Positions 8,238-18,090 are shown, counted from the first letter of the stretch. The stretch is 64,000 nt of DNA from GCA-2705995 sp965661625 (GCA_965661625.1 CBFIEM010000006.1:102376-166375); one strand, 5' to 3'. The notes: generated from the letters alone by a model not told the origin. Program-made: numbers and translations.

Positions 8238-9719
8238 ATGAAACACATATTCACCCTCTTTTTTGCAAGTATTGTAACACTAGCCGCTGCCCAACCAACA
8301 ATTGATACAGCTGATTTTGGTAGTCCAGGGGATACGGTAGTTTTATTGCGAGACAGTATTGTAAATGGACTCACAATTACACCTGGGTCCCCGAACATGC
8401 AAGTATGGGATTATTCGGCATTAAGTGTTGATCAAGTATATGAAATGCCTTTCGTTCAGCCTTCCAGTGTGCCGGCTACAATATTTGCCGGTTCTGATGT
8501 TGCGATTGATTTGTTTGGCATTCAAGCTTTTCTAACTAAATCCACCGCTGGAATTTTTATTGATGGTGTTTACGGTGATGTGTTGAATCAAAACACACCC
8601 ATTAATTTACCTTTTTCACCCAGTCAGATGGCCGTTCCTTTTCCATTAACGCTAGGTGCAACAGGGTCAAGTAATTCTGTTTTCGATACCATAGTTGACG
8701 GTTCTTTGATTGATGGCTCGCTTGATTCGGTGCGCTTCAAGCGCATAACAGCACGCGATATCATAGCAGATGCATGGGGTGACCTTATAACACCCGCAGG
8801 TACGTACAATACAATCCGACAGTATACGAATGAGCGAACCGTAGATTCTATTTGGGTTAAGATTCCAATTTTCGGTTGGCAACAATTTCAAGACAATACA
8901 GATACCGTCCATACTTACCAGTGGATGACGGATAGTATGAATTATTTCGTTTTAGAAGCTACCGCAGACGCTCCGAATGGAAATATTGAATCAGCTAACT
9001 TCTTGATGGACACGAACTTGGTGGCTTATATGAAGCGTATAGCAGGTGTTTCATGCAATGGAGATACGGATGGAATAGGAGCGGTGGGAGCTTTAAGTGG
9101 CTCAGGTAACTATACATACACGTGGAACCCTTCTACGTTATCGGGTGATTCTGTTTCAGGATTGGCACCGGGAACCTACGATGTCACTGTTGATGATGGA
9201 GTGAATCAGGTACAGTTGAGCTTTACAGTCAGTGAGCCCGGTGTATTAAATGTTGCGGGGACAATCGTTCCTGATGCTGCTGGAATACCGGGTGGGTCAG
9301 GATCAATAACGTTAAACATTAGCGGTGGTACACCAATTTATAGCTATTCATGGGAGGATGGATCAAACGGAATTGCACTTCAAAATTTAGAAGCCGGAAC
9401 CTATTCGGTAACGGTTACCGACAATAACGGTTGTATTGCGATTGATAGTTTTGATGTGGCGAGTACTTCCATTGATGAACTTGCATCAAGAATAGGCTTA
9501 AAGGTGGCTCCGAATCCGGCGTATGGACAAGCCCAATTAACCATAACTAAAGGCGCTTTAGAGCAGGTCCAGTTAATGAATTCCGCAGGTCAGGTAGTTG
9601 CTGATAGATTCGTAAATGGACGACAATTTACCTTAGATGTAAGCAGGTTTAAAGGCATTTACTTCTTGCGCATAACGACTACTACTGGGACTGTTGTTAC
9701 ACCACTGGTAATACAGTAA
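8238..9719 (+). CDS. Secreted protein with SprB-like repeats and T9SS type A sorting domain
   Basis: A 493-residue protein with a cleavable signal peptide (about 1-19, ending L-A-A-A-Q). Residues about 20-270 form an unrecognised N-terminal domain. Two SprB-like repeats follow: one begins with S-C-N-G-D-T-D-G and both contain the Y-T-W/Y-S-W core and A-G-T-Y-x-V-T-V-x-D end. The last 80 residues are a type A sorting domain (V-A-P-N-P, L-M-N-S-A-G-Q-V-V, K-G-I-Y-F-L-R-I). These domains direct export through the type IX system and attachment to the cell surface. It is probably a surface or secreted adhesin-like protein; the ligand is unknown. Confidence 0.85.
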   Translation: MKHIFTLFFASIVTLAAAQPTIDTADFGSPGDTVVLLRDSIVNGLTITPGSPNMQVWDYSALSVDQVYEMPFVQPSSVPATIFAGSDVAIDLFGIQAFLTKSTAGIFIDGVYGDVLNQNTPINLPFSPSQMAVPFPLTLGATGSSNSVFDTIVDGSLIDGSLDSVRFKRITARDIIADAWGDLITPAGTYNTIRQYTNERTVDSIWVKIPIFGWQQFQDNTDTVHTYQWMTDSMNYFVLEATADAPNGNIESANFLMDTNLVAYMKRIAGVSCNGDTDGIGAVGALSGSGNYTYTWNPSTLSGDSVSGLAPGTYDVTVDDGVNQVQLSFTVSEPGVLNVAGTIVPDAAGIPGGSGSITLNISGGTPIYSYSWEDGSNGIALQNLEAGTYSVTVTDNNGCIAIDSFDVASTSIDELASRIGLKVAPNPAYGQAQLTITKGALEQVQLMNSAGQVVADRFVNGRQFTLDVSRFKGIYFLRITTTTGTVVTPLVIQ

Positions 9720-9720
9720 C

Positions 9721-10908
9721 TCAGTACAAAAAGTCGTTATATGGAAAGCGCTGAGCGTGGATCTCTTTTATGCTTTGATACAATAAATCGCGTAACTCCA
9801 TGATATTTATTTTCTGCTGAGCAGAGATGAATATCATGGGGTTGTCAAAACGCTTTCGCAGGCTCTTTTCGACATCTTCTAACGAAACGTGATGTTCTTC
9901 ATCTCCAGTGTAGTCGAACTCGCCAGCATCCATTTCACGATACCGATCAATCTTATTGAACACGAAAATAGATGGTTTCTCCGTTCCATCAATTTCGGAA
10001 AGCGTCTCGTGTACTGAGCGCATATGATCTTCAAATTGAGGGTGTGATATGTCAATCACATGAACAAGCACATCTGCTTCCCGTACTTCGTCAAGAGTAC
10101 TTTTAAATGACTCAACCAATTGGTGAGGAAGTTTACGAATGAAACCAACGGTGTCAGTTAGTAGAAAGGGTAAATTATGAATGACCACCTTGCGAACAGT
10201 AGTATCTAAGGTAGCGAACAGCTTGTTTTCCGCAAATACTTCTGATTTGCTAAGAATATTCATTAAGGTTGATTTCCCAACATTCGTATAGCCAACAAGC
10301 GCAACACGAACAAGTTGGCCCCTGTTCTTACGTTGGGTGGCCATTTGCTTATCGATGGTTACTAACTTCTTTTTTAAGCGGGTAATTTTATCACGGATAA
10401 TCCGACGATCCGTTTCGATTTCCTTCTCACCTGCTCCTCCACGAGTTCCTGTTCCTCCTCGTTGACGCTCAAGGTGAGTCCACATCCGAGTAAGTCTTGG
10501 AAGCAGGTATTCATAACGGGCCATTTCAACCTGAGTTTTAGCTTGGGCTGTTTGAGCTCGACTTTGAAAGATATCCAAGATGAGGAGGCTTCGGTCATAT
10601 ATCTTGACCTTCAGTTCTTTTTCGATATTTCGCATTTGAGATGGTGTCAAGTCATCATCAAAAATCACAGTATCAATTTCTTGATCTTTCACGTACGTAT
10701 TGACTTCATCTAGCTTTCCACTTCCGAGAAAAGTGCGGATGTCTGGCTTCTCCAACCGTTGCGTAAAACGTTTCACGCTTTCAATCCCCAAGGTTTCAGC
10801 TAAGAAAGCAAGCTCGTTGAGGTACTCCTCAGTCTTAACCTCATCTTGCTGTTGGCTAACAACTGCTACAAGTACTGCACGTTCTTTTTTATCTTCTGTT
10901 TGACCCAT
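9721..10908 (-). CDS. hflX: GTPase HflX
   Basis: HflX is a ribosome-associated GTPase that splits stalled or stressed 70S ribosomes. The 395-residue protein has the N-terminal HflX domain with the motif D-R-S-L-L-I-L-D-I-F and R-A-x-T-x-x-A-K-x-Q-V-E-M-A, the glycine/arginine loop R-G-G-T-G-T-R-G-G-A-G-E, and the G domain: G1 G-Y-T-N-V-G-K-S-T, G3 D-T-V-G-F-I, G4 N-K-I-D. The length is typical. Its 3' end lies 2 bases from the convergent T9SS gene. A candidate promoter element lies at 10941-10948. Confidence 0.96.
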   Translation of the reverse strand: MGQTEDKKERAVLVAVVSQQQDEVKTEEYLNELAFLAETLGIESVKRFTQRLEKPDIRTFLGSGKLDEVNTYVKDQEIDTVIFDDDLTPSQMRNIEKELKVKIYDRSLLILDIFQSRAQTAQAKTQVEMARYEYLLPRLTRMWTHLERQRGGTGTRGGAGEKEIETDRRIIRDKITRLKKKLVTIDKQMATQRKNRGQLVRVALVGYTNVGKSTLMNILSKSEVFAENKLFATLDTTVRKVVIHNLPFLLTDTVGFIRKLPHQLVESFKSTLDEVREADVLVHVIDISHPQFEDHMRSVHETLSEIDGTEKPSIFVFNKIDRYREMDAGEFDYTGDEEHHVSLEDVEKSLRKRFDNPMIFISAQQKINIMELRDLLYQSIKEIHAQRFPYNDFLY

Positions 10909-10940
10909 AGTTTAACCGAAAAATCTTAGTTATGCTGAGG

Positions 10941-10948
10941 CAAAGGTA
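10941..10948 (-). promoter_or_regulatory. -7 promoter element before hflX
   Basis: On the minus strand this reads TACCTTTG, an exact match to TAnnTTTG, 33 bases upstream of the hflX ATG. I see no -33 TTG at 17-23 bases, so this is a single-element call. Confidence 0.35.
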
Positions 10949-11047
10949 AAACAATGAAAACGCCTTTCGGTGAAGCATGTTGACTGAAAAGCTGTGAACT
11001 AAGTCTGTATCTCGCTGTTATCCATTAAATTCGCCAAAAATAGCACC

Positions 11048-11479
11048 ATGTATACAGGTTTACTTCACACGCACAGCGGCTTGCGCTGGATTCTATTAGT
11101 ACTTTTAATTTTCATTGTAATCCGCACCCTGATGGGATGGGCACAGAAAAAGCCTTTTGGTCCTGCAGAGTTTACAATAGCGCGGATAACGTTTATAATT
11201 TCTCACATTCAATTACTTCTTGGTTTTATACTGTATTTCTTGAGCCCAATTGTTCAATCGGGAATGGATGATATGGGTTCAGGAATGAAGGAATCAGGAA
11301 TTCGCTTTTGGCTTGTGGAGCACCCATTGCTAATGGTAGTTGGGATAGCACTGATTTCAGTTGGGTTTATTAAAAGCAAGCGACAAGAAGAAGGTGTTGC
11401 AAAACAAAAAACCATTGCAATTTTTTACGGTATAGCACTGTTGGCTATTCTTGCTGGGATCCCTTGGGACCGCATGTAA
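11048..11479 (+). CDS. Four-helix membrane protein, cytochrome b-like
   Basis: A 143-residue protein with four predicted membrane helices (about 12-30, 45-68, 92-112 and 121-138). The N-terminal pattern L-L-H-T-H-S-G-L-R-W-I is typical of a small Bacteroidota family usually labelled cytochrome b-like, and the histidines (N-terminal H-x-H and a later E-H-P at the third helix) could ligate heme. Neither heme binding nor an electron-transfer partner can be shown from the sequence. It is 18 bases upstream of the amidohydrolase gene and could be in its transcription unit. Confidence 0.65.
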   Translation: MYTGLLHTHSGLRWILLVLLIFIVIRTLMGWAQKKPFGPAEFTIARITFIISHIQLLLGFILYFLSPIVQSGMDDMGSGMKESGIRFWLVEHPLLMVVGIALISVGFIKSKRQEEGVAKQKTIAIFYGIALLAILAGIPWDRM

Positions 11480-11497
11480 CCATTAAGGAGTTTAACC

Positions 11498-14400
11498 ATG
11501 AGTTCGCAAGGATTGATTAGGAGCGGGTTGCTGCTAGCGGTTTGTGTATTGGAATTTTCAAAAATTCTATTTGCCCAGCCAACAGCATTACAGAATAAGG
11601 TCACAGATAACCGCCACACATTATATGCATTTACGGATGTAACTGTAGTTGTTGCGCCAGGTGAAATGTTGGAGCACGCAACATTTTTAGTTCAAGATGG
11701 AAAGGTAAAGGGTGTAGGAACAACGCTTGATATACCGGATCATGCAGTTCATATCCCAAGTAGCGGCAGGTATATATATCCTAGCTTTATTGATCTTCAT
11801 TCAGCCTATGGAATGCCTAAAACCCCGCCTAAGAAGAAATCTTCGAAGCCTCAATACTTGAGGCGATCTAACCTGCCGTTGGCCGCAAATGATGCGGTTC
11901 ATGCTGAATTTAATAGTGCTGAATCATTTTCTCCTGTTTCTGAAAGTGCAAAAAACTACAGAGCTGCAGGTTTTGGGAGTGTAGTAACAAGTAGGCACGA
12001 TGGTATTTTTAGAGGAACTGCGTCATGGGTTTTTACCGGGGAGGGGATCGCAAACTCCTTATTAAAAAAACCGCTTATAGGGCAAGCACTGTCTTTCAGT
12101 AAAGGAACTTCGCAGCAAGCGTATCCATCTTCATTAATGGGTGCAATATCGCTGATCCGACAAACCTATTACAACGCCGACTGGTATAATCAGTCGGAGA
12201 ATAGAACCACTCATGACGCGAGTTTGGAAGCAATCATAAATGGGCCAGAACAGGTCATATTTGAGGCCAACAGTGCGCTGAATATTTTGCGGGCATCGGC
12301 TGTGTTAAATGAATTTGAGTTAAATGGCTTATATATTGGCGGTGGTGATGAATACCAGCATTTAGATGCGCTTGCTGCACTTGAAGCACCAGTAGTTATT
12401 CCGGTAAATTTCCCAGATGTTTATGATGTGTCTGACCCCTATGATGCACTGCAGATTTCGCTTGAAGACCTGCGGCATTGGGAAATGGCTCCGCACAACG
12501 CCCGGTTGCTACACGAAAAGGAAATTCCTTTCTTCTTTTCCGCACATAAACTAAAGGATAAAAAGGATTTTCTGACCCAACTTAGAAAGACCGTCCTCGC
12601 TGGGCTAGGCCCCGATAAGGCTTTGGAGGCACTTACCACTGGACCTGCAAATTGGTTGGGAGTTGCAGATCAAATTGGAACACTTGAGAAGGGCAAATGG
12701 GCTAACTTTATCATTCTTGATGGTCCGCTTTTTCAAGAAGGTAATCTTCTTTCAAATTGGGTATTGGGCAAACCCTATAAAATTCAAGAAAGACCTCAAG
12801 ATGTGAGGGGAACATACGCACTTGTAATTAATGGTAAGGAGCACGAACTAAAAGTTTCTGGAAAAGAGCAAAAGCCAAAAGCTCAACTGTCAGACACAAC
12901 AGAGCACATTTCTTTTAGTCGCGAAGGCAATTTAGTAACACTTACATTCCGGTTTAAACAAAATCCGCCCGTTGGTGAGTGGCGCTTGTCGGGAAAAATC
13001 AATGGTGCCAGCAAGATTTGGGATGGACGGGGACAGGACCCTCATGGAAATTGGTTCACCTGGAGTGCAATCAGGCATAAAGACCATCACGAAAAATCAA
13101 GCAAATCAGCTGATAGCTTGGTGGCTGCTAAAAGATGGTTTCCGAATCGTGCTTATGGTTGGGATTCACTACCTGAAGCGGAAGATTTCATTATCAGAAG
13201 GGCCACCATTTGGACATTGGATTCGATGGGGACCTTTATCGGTGATGTGCGCATTCGCGATGGTAAAATTGAAGCGGTTGGGAAAGATTTAGAATATAAT
13301 GACTCATACAAAGTTTACAGCGGGAAGGATATGCACATCACCCCGGGAATAGTAGATGAACATAGCCACATTGCAATAAGCAATGGTGTAAATGAAGGCT
13401 CATTCAATAGCTCATCAATGGTGCGCATTGGGGATGTCATTAATCCCACAGACATTAATATTTATCGCCACCTTGCTGGTGGAGTTACTACCGTACAACT
13501 GCTGCACGGATCAGCAAACCCCATCGGTGGTCAATCGGCCTTACTGAAGCTGAAATGGGGGTTTGATACGCGCGAAATGAAAATTAAGGATGCTCCGGGG
13601 TTTATCAAGTTTGCCCTAGGAGAAAATGTTAAGCAGTCAAATTGGGGAGACAACAATAAAACTAGATTTCCTCAAACCAGAATGGGTGTGGAACAGGTTT
13701 ATTACGACCAGTTTTATCGAGCTAAAGCATATGCTGAGCAACAACAGGTGTTTAGAAATGAGCAAAAGCGGATTACCGTTAAAAAGCTTCCAATAATAAA
13801 AGGACTAACTGGCTATCACAATGAGATGCCGAGACGCGATTTGGGATTAGATGCACTTGTACAAATTTTAGATACGAATCGGTTTATCACATGTCACTCC
13901 TATATGCAACATGAGATTAACATGCTTATGCACGTTGGTGACTCTATGGGATTTCGGGTAAATACGTTCACCCATATTTTAGAGGGCTATAAGGTTGCCG
14001 ACAAAATGAAAGCGCACGGTGTAGCGGCTTCTACCTTTTCAGATTGGTGGGCGTACAAGTTTGAAGTGTATGATGCTATTCCATACAATGCATCACTGTT
14101 AACGCAAGCAGGAGTGCTTACGGGTATTAATTCTGACGATGCCGAAATGGGCCGGAGGCTTAATCAAGAAGCTGCTAAGTCAGTAAAATATGGTGGGCTT
14201 TCGGATGAGGAAGCCCTTAAGTTGGTGACGCTTAATCCCGCTAAAATCTTGCACCTCGACCACCGTATAGGAAGTATTTCTCCCGGAAAAGATGCTGATT
14301 TTGTGGTGTGGAGCGCACACCCGCTAAGTCAATCTGCCCAAGTACAACAAACTTACATTGAAGGAGTGAGGTATTATGATGTAGAACGCAACGCTAAGCT

Positions 14401-14548
14401 GACTGAACGCAACAATACTGAGCGCATGAGGCTCGTGGCTAAATTGATGCGCGCCAAGGCTAATGGAGCAAAAGTTGAAAAGAAAGTTTCAAAAAAAGCA
14501 AAGCATTACCACTGTGATACCATGCTAGAAAATTACTTGGAAGAATGA
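11498..14548 (+). CDS. Secreted amidohydrolase with two tandem amidohydrolase modules
   Basis: A 1016-residue exported protein (signal peptide about 1-27, ending L-F-A-Q) with two amidohydrolase-superfamily modules. The first (about 40-440) has the usual N-terminal beta-sandwich and the closing G-T-L-E-K-G-K-W-A-N-F-I-I-L-D, but its metal site is degenerate: F-I-D-L-H-S-A-Y replaces F-I-D-x-H-x-H. The second (about 560-970) has an intact site, G-I-V-D-E-H-S-H, with later histidines in C-H-S-Y-M-Q-H and F-T-H-I-L-E-G and the aspartate in N-S-D-D. It is therefore a probable metal-dependent hydrolase of the imidazolonepropionase/dipeptidase-like group acting in the periplasm. It overlaps the next gene by ATGA. 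Confidence 0.85.
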   Translation: MSSQGLIRSGLLLAVCVLEFSKILFAQPTALQNKVTDNRHTLYAFTDVTVVVAPGEMLEHATFLVQDGKVKGVGTTLDIPDHAVHIPSSGRYIYPSFIDLHSAYGMPKTPPKKKSSKPQYLRRSNLPLAANDAVHAEFNSAESFSPVSESAKNYRAAGFGSVVTSRHDGIFRGTASWVFTGEGIANSLLKKPLIGQALSFSKGTSQQAYPSSLMGAISLIRQTYYNADWYNQSENRTTHDASLEAIINGPEQVIFEANSALNILRASAVLNEFELNGLYIGGGDEYQHLDALAALEAPVVIPVNFPDVYDVSDPYDALQISLEDLRHWEMAPHNARLLHEKEIPFFFSAHKLKDKKDFLTQLRKTVLAGLGPDKALEALTTGPANWLGVADQIGTLEKGKWANFIILDGPLFQEGNLLSNWVLGKPYKIQERPQDVRGTYALVINGKEHELKVSGKEQKPKAQLSDTTEHISFSREGNLVTLTFRFKQNPPVGEWRLSGKINGASKIWDGRGQDPHGNWFTWSAIRHKDHHEKSSKSADSLVAAKRWFPNRAYGWDSLPEAEDFIIRRATIWTLDSMGTFIGDVRIRDGKIEAVGKDLEYNDSYKVYSGKDMHITPGIVDEHSHIAISNGVNEGSFNSSSMVRIGDVINPTDINIYRHLAGGVTTVQLLHGSANPIGGQSALLKLKWGFDTREMKIKDAPGFIKFALGENVKQSNWGDNNKTRFPQTRMGVEQVYYDQFYRAKAYAEQQQVFRNEQKRITVKKLPIIKGLTGYHNEMPRRDLGLDALVQILDTNRFITCHSYMQHEINMLMHVGDSMGFRVNTFTHILEGYKVADKMKAHGVAASTFSDWWAYKFEVYDAIPYNASLLTQAGVLTGINSDDAEMGRRLNQEAAKSVKYGGLSDEEALKLVTLNPAKILHLDHRIGSISPGKDADFVVWSAHPLSQSAQVQQTYIEGVRYYDVERNAKLTERNNTERMRLVAKLMRAKANGAKVEKKVSKKAKHYHCDTMLENYLEE

Positions 14549-15870
14549 AAAACTTATTGCTCTTAGTACTTAGTCTGATTGTGACCGTTGTGCATGCCCA
14601 AGAACCAGCTCCGGAAAATCCAGACTATTCAAACCCCTCTGTATTGATACTAGGAGGGGTAGCTCATATTGGAGATGGTGAGGTTATTGAGAACAGCGCC
14701 ATTGGAATTGATGAAGGGCATTTGAAGTTTGTAAAGAATCAATTGGTTTACCGCATAGACGTTTCAAAATTTGATTCGGTAATTCACCTGAATGGACAAC
14801 ATGTATACCCAGGATTTATTGCCCTTAATAATGAGTTGGGATTGCGCGAAATAGAAGCTGTTAGGGCGACCAATGACTATGATGATGTTGGATCTATTAA
14901 TCCCAATGTGCGGAGTTTAATTGCATTTAATACAGATTCGAAGATAATCCCGACCACTCGAGTAAATGGGGTATTGATGACCCAGGTAACACCTAAAGGT
15001 GGACTTATATCTGGAACATCTTCAATAGTAGATTTAGCCGGATGGAATTGGGAAGAGGCAGCAGTGCATGCTGATGATGGCGTTCACCTTAGGTGGCCAA
15101 GCAGGTTTAAGAATTCTGGGTGGTGGGCAGCTCCCGGAAAGACGAAACGCAATGACAAGGTAAAGGAACAGAAGCAGGAATTAAGGCTGTTTTTTCAGGA
15201 ATCACGTGCATACGCATACGATACGAATAAGGCCGAAATAAACCTCAAGATGGAGGCTATGCAGGGACTATTCACAGGCTCAAAAAGGCTTTATGTACAT
15301 GCAAATTATGCGAAAGACTTACTGGAAATTGGACAGTTTAAAAAGGACTTTGACATTGCCAACCTGGTAGTTGTTGGTGGATATGACGCATACCTTGTTC
15401 CAGAGGTGTTTAAAGATTTAGCGATACCAATAATTTTGGAGCGGCCTCACCATTTGCCTAGCAGACCTGATGATGACATCTTTTTACCGTATAAGCTTCC
15501 AGGAATCTTGGATGCAATGGGGATCACGGTTGCGATTGATCCGTCAGGGCAAATGGAAGGAATACAGGTAAGAAACCTACCATTTACAGCAGGAACTGCT
15601 CGTAGTTATGGTTTGGAGGATGAAAAGGCTGTACAAGCTATAACCCTAAATGCTGCTAAAATTGTTGGTATTGATGAAAACTATGGGAGTTTAATGCCCG
15701 GAAAACGAGCTACCTTATTCGTTTCTGAAGGAGACGCTCTGGATGCACGCAGCAACAAAGTTTTATTTGCGTTGGTAGACGGAGTTTTTGTAGATCTTCA
15801 GAATCATCAAGAAGAAAAATACCAGAAATACAAAGATCGCTACCGAAAGCAAGGCTTAATTCAAGATTAA
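14545..15870 (+). CDS. Secreted amidohydrolase-like protein, metal site lost
   Basis: A 441-residue protein with a signal peptide (about 1-18, ending V-H-A-Q). It has the amidohydrolase frame: an N-terminal sandwich, Y-P-G-F-I at the point where the first metal motif should follow, and the C-terminal signature A-I-T-L-N-A-A-K-I-V-G-I, then G-S-L-M-P-G-K-R-A-T-L-F-V. The motif itself reads F-I-A-L-N-N-E, so both histidines and the preceding Asp are gone. It resembles the degenerate first module of the upstream protein. The 4-base overlap with that gene implies coupled translation, and a non-catalytic partner role is the simplest inference. Confidence 0.82.
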   Translation: MKNLLLLVLSLIVTVVHAQEPAPENPDYSNPSVLILGGVAHIGDGEVIENSAIGIDEGHLKFVKNQLVYRIDVSKFDSVIHLNGQHVYPGFIALNNELGLREIEAVRATNDYDDVGSINPNVRSLIAFNTDSKIIPTTRVNGVLMTQVTPKGGLISGTSSIVDLAGWNWEEAAVHADDGVHLRWPSRFKNSGWWAAPGKTKRNDKVKEQKQELRLFFQESRAYAYDTNKAEINLKMEAMQGLFTGSKRLYVHANYAKDLLEIGQFKKDFDIANLVVVGGYDAYLVPEVFKDLAIPIILERPHHLPSRPDDDIFLPYKLPGILDAMGITVAIDPSGQMEGIQVRNLPFTAGTARSYGLEDEKAVQAITLNAAKIVGIDENYGSLMPGKRATLFVSEGDALDARSNKVLFALVDGVFVDLQNHQEEKYQKYKDRYRKQGLIQD

Positions 15871-15897
15871 CGGTTATCCTTTCGTAAATTTAGCAAC

Positions 15898-16251
15898 ATG
15901 ATACGGAGGAGTTTTGTGGTGGCAGTCTTGTTTTTGATTTTGGGGTGTAGCAAAGAGGAGCGAACCTGGACGGTAACTTATACGGTTAATAAAGTTGGAA
16001 ATGGAGACGCTACTTATCGAGCAACCTACTTACTTGCAAGCGGCGCAGAAAAAGAAGAAGGTCCAATAGACGGTGCATGGACATCCTCTCCCTTGCGGCA
16101 ATTTGAAGATGGAAAGCGTGTAATGTTGAGGATTGAACGTATTACAGGAACCGCATCGTTAGAACTGAACATCCTTAGAGATGGAGCTGTACATGAACAA
16201 GGGGACCTTCCTAGTGGCACGGCTCAAGCCGAAATAAGGGATAACCTATAA
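15898..16251 (+). CDS. Small lipoprotein of unknown function
   Basis: A 117-residue protein with a lipoprotein signal: basic start, hydrophobic stretch, and the lipobox L-I-L-G-C at about residues 13-17. The mature part is a short beta-rich domain, W-T-V-T-Y-T-V then alternating hydrophobic strands, similar in outline to small Bacteroidota lipoproteins of immunoglobulin-like or MmpS-like fold. No function is recognised. Its end overlaps the convergent trpS end by 6 bases. An AT-rich TAAATTTA box about 10 bases upstream may be its promoter. Confidence 0.75.
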   Translation: MIRRSFVVAVLFLILGCSKEERTWTVTYTVNKVGNGDATYRATYLLASGAEKEEGPIDGAWTSSPLRQFEDGKRVMLRIERITGTASLELNILRDGAVHEQGDLPSGTAQAEIRDNL

Positions 16252-17223
16252 ATCCTTAAAACCAACTTTGCTCCTTACACGATTGAGAACCTCATTTGCC
16301 ACCTTACTAGCTTTAATAGCGCCAGCTTTTAGCACGGCATCTAACTCCTCACGATGATCCATGAAATACGCATAGCGTTCCCTTACTGAGTTATAATTTT
16401 CAAGAATCAATTCATAGATTGCCTTTTTGGTGTGACCATATCCGTGACCGCCCTCAAGGTATTTCCTCCTCATGTCAGCCGTTTGCTCCTCACTGGCGAG
16501 TAAAGCATAAATGGCAAAAGCGTTACAAGTATCTGGGTCTTTTGGCTCTTCGAGAGCTGTGCTATCTGTTACGATGGAGTTTATTCGCTTTTTGAGTTGC
16601 TTTTCCGGTAGGAAAATATTGATGTAATTGTCTCGAGACTTACTCATCTTTTCTCCATCAATACCTGGAACAAGCATCGTTGATGATGACGTCATCGCTT
16701 TTGGGAGGATTAAAGTTTCGCCCATCTGATGATTAAACCTGCTCGCCACGTCGCGTGTCATTTCTAGATGCTGAAGCTGATCTTTACCTACCGGAACATA
16801 GTGCGCATCATAAAGTAGGATATCAGCAGCCATGAGCATAGGGTAAGTAAACAAGCCACCATTCACATCAGTAAGGCGATCCGCTTTATCTTTAAAAGAG
16901 TGGGCAAGCGTTAAACGCTGGTAGGGAAAGTAACAGCTTAAGTACCACGATAGCTCACTCACTTGGGGCACGTCGCTCTGTCGATAAAAAACACTGCGTT
17001 CAGGATCGAGTCCAGCAGCTAACCATGCAGCGGCTACTGCATAGGTGTTTTCTCGAATAACAGTTGGATCCTTTATCTGAGTGAGTGAATGCATGTCAGC
17101 AATGAACAAAAAGGAGTCGTACTTCTTGCTATTGGCTAACGCTACAGCTGGAAATATGGCGCCCAAAAAGTTTCCTAAATGGGGGATGCCTGTTGCTTGA
17201 ATTCCTGTTAATACCCGTTCCAT
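16246..17223 (-). CDS. trpS: Tryptophan--tRNA ligase
   Basis: A class I aminoacyl-tRNA synthetase that charges tRNA-Trp. The 325-residue protein begins with the T-G-I-Q-A-T-G-I-P-H-L-G-N-F-L-G-A segment, which contains the HIGH-equivalent P-H-L-G-N, and has the second ATP site as G-E-K-M-S-K-S-R-D-N. The specificity region D-I-L-L-Y-D-A-H-Y-V-P-V-G-K-D-Q is conserved. The length is normal for bacterial TrpRS. It is transcribed alone, convergent with the small lipoprotein. Confidence 0.96.
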   Translation of the reverse strand: MERVLTGIQATGIPHLGNFLGAIFPAVALANSKKYDSFLFIADMHSLTQIKDPTVIRENTYAVAAAWLAAGLDPERSVFYRQSDVPQVSELSWYLSCYFPYQRLTLAHSFKDKADRLTDVNGGLFTYPMLMAADILLYDAHYVPVGKDQLQHLEMTRDVASRFNHQMGETLILPKAMTSSSTMLVPGIDGEKMSKSRDNYINIFLPEKQLKKRINSIVTDSTALEEPKDPDTCNAFAIYALLASEEQTADMRRKYLEGGHGYGHTKKAIYELILENYNSVRERYAYFMDHREELDAVLKAGAIKASKVANEVLNRVRSKVGFKDL

Positions 17224-17244
17224 GAACTTCTATTGAATTGAATT

Positions 17245-17252
17245 CAAAAATA
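17245..17252 (-). promoter_or_regulatory. -7 promoter element before trpS
   Basis: The minus strand reads TATTTTTG, fitting TAnnTTTG, 21 bases before the trpS ATG. No -33 element is obvious, so support is limited to one box. Confidence 0.3.
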
Positions 17253-17334
17253 AGTAAAAGCGATGCGTTTCTGAATGAATATAACCCTATACTTGAAGCA
17301 CTTTTCCAAGTGTTTGTTTATTTTGTTGGCCTTC

Positions 17335-18090
17335 ATGGAGCAATGGATTAAGATACCTTTCCGGCTTTTATATAAAGTCTACTTCCTTGTTGTGTTTTAT
17401 ATAACACTGGCTCTGTTGTACCCTATGTTCAGCTATCTCTTAGCTGATGAATCGCGTTGGGCAAAAGCTTTCACTTGGATGAAAAGATGGGGTATGTTTT
17501 TGCGGTGTTTTACCGGAATTTGGGTTAAAACTAATCCAGAGCGATCATTTCCTCCACCACCATATGTTGTTGTGTGTAATCACCAGTCATATATCGATAC
17601 CATTTTAATGTACGCTTGTGTTCCAGACTACTTTGTTTTCTTGGGTAAGGCTGAGCTAAGTAAATGGCCGCTTTTTCATATTTTTTTCACAAAGGGCATG
17701 AATATTTTGGTGGATCGCAGCTCGGTAAGAAGATCCCATGAAGCTTTTCAAGACGCCCATAATCGATTGACTCGTGGAAGAAGTGTGGTGTTATTCCCAG
17801 AAGGAGGGATTCCTCCCAATACACCAGAATTAGCTAGGTTTAAGCATGGGGCATTTCGACTGGCAATTGAGCATCAGGTACCCATTGTACCTATTACCAT
17901 TGTGAACAGTTGGAGGCACTTCAATAGCAATGCTTTATTGACGGGAGAAGGCGGTCCAGGTAGCTATAAAGTTGTTGTTCACCCAGCAATAGATACAGCA
18001 GGTAAATCAAGTCAAGATTTAGTAAATTTGCGAAATCAAACCTTTGAGGTAATTAACAAACCTTTACTCAACGATGGAAGTAAACGATGA
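17335..18090 (+). CDS. 1-acyl-sn-glycerol-3-phosphate acyltransferase family protein
   Basis: A PlsC-type acyltransferase, which acylates lysophosphatidic acid in phospholipid synthesis. The H-x4-D motif is N-H-Q-S-Y-I-D-T and the substrate motif is F-P-E-G-G-I-P-P-N; a P-I-V-P-I-T-I segment follows as in the family. The start is uncertain: ATG 17335 gives a normal 251-residue protein, and the frame is open to an ATG at 17275 that would add a hydrophobic 20-residue stretch. Its 3' end overlaps gatC by 17 bases, so the two are cotranscribed. Confidence 0.88.
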   Translation: MEQWIKIPFRLLYKVYFLVVFYITLALLYPMFSYLLADESRWAKAFTWMKRWGMFLRCFTGIWVKTNPERSFPPPPYVVVCNHQSYIDTILMYACVPDYFVFLGKAELSKWPLFHIFFTKGMNILVDRSSVRRSHEAFQDAHNRLTRGRSVVLFPEGGIPPNTPELARFKHGAFRLAIEHQVPIVPITIVNSWRHFNSNALLTGEGGPGSYKVVVHPAIDTAGKSSQDLVNLRNQTFEVINKPLLNDGSKR

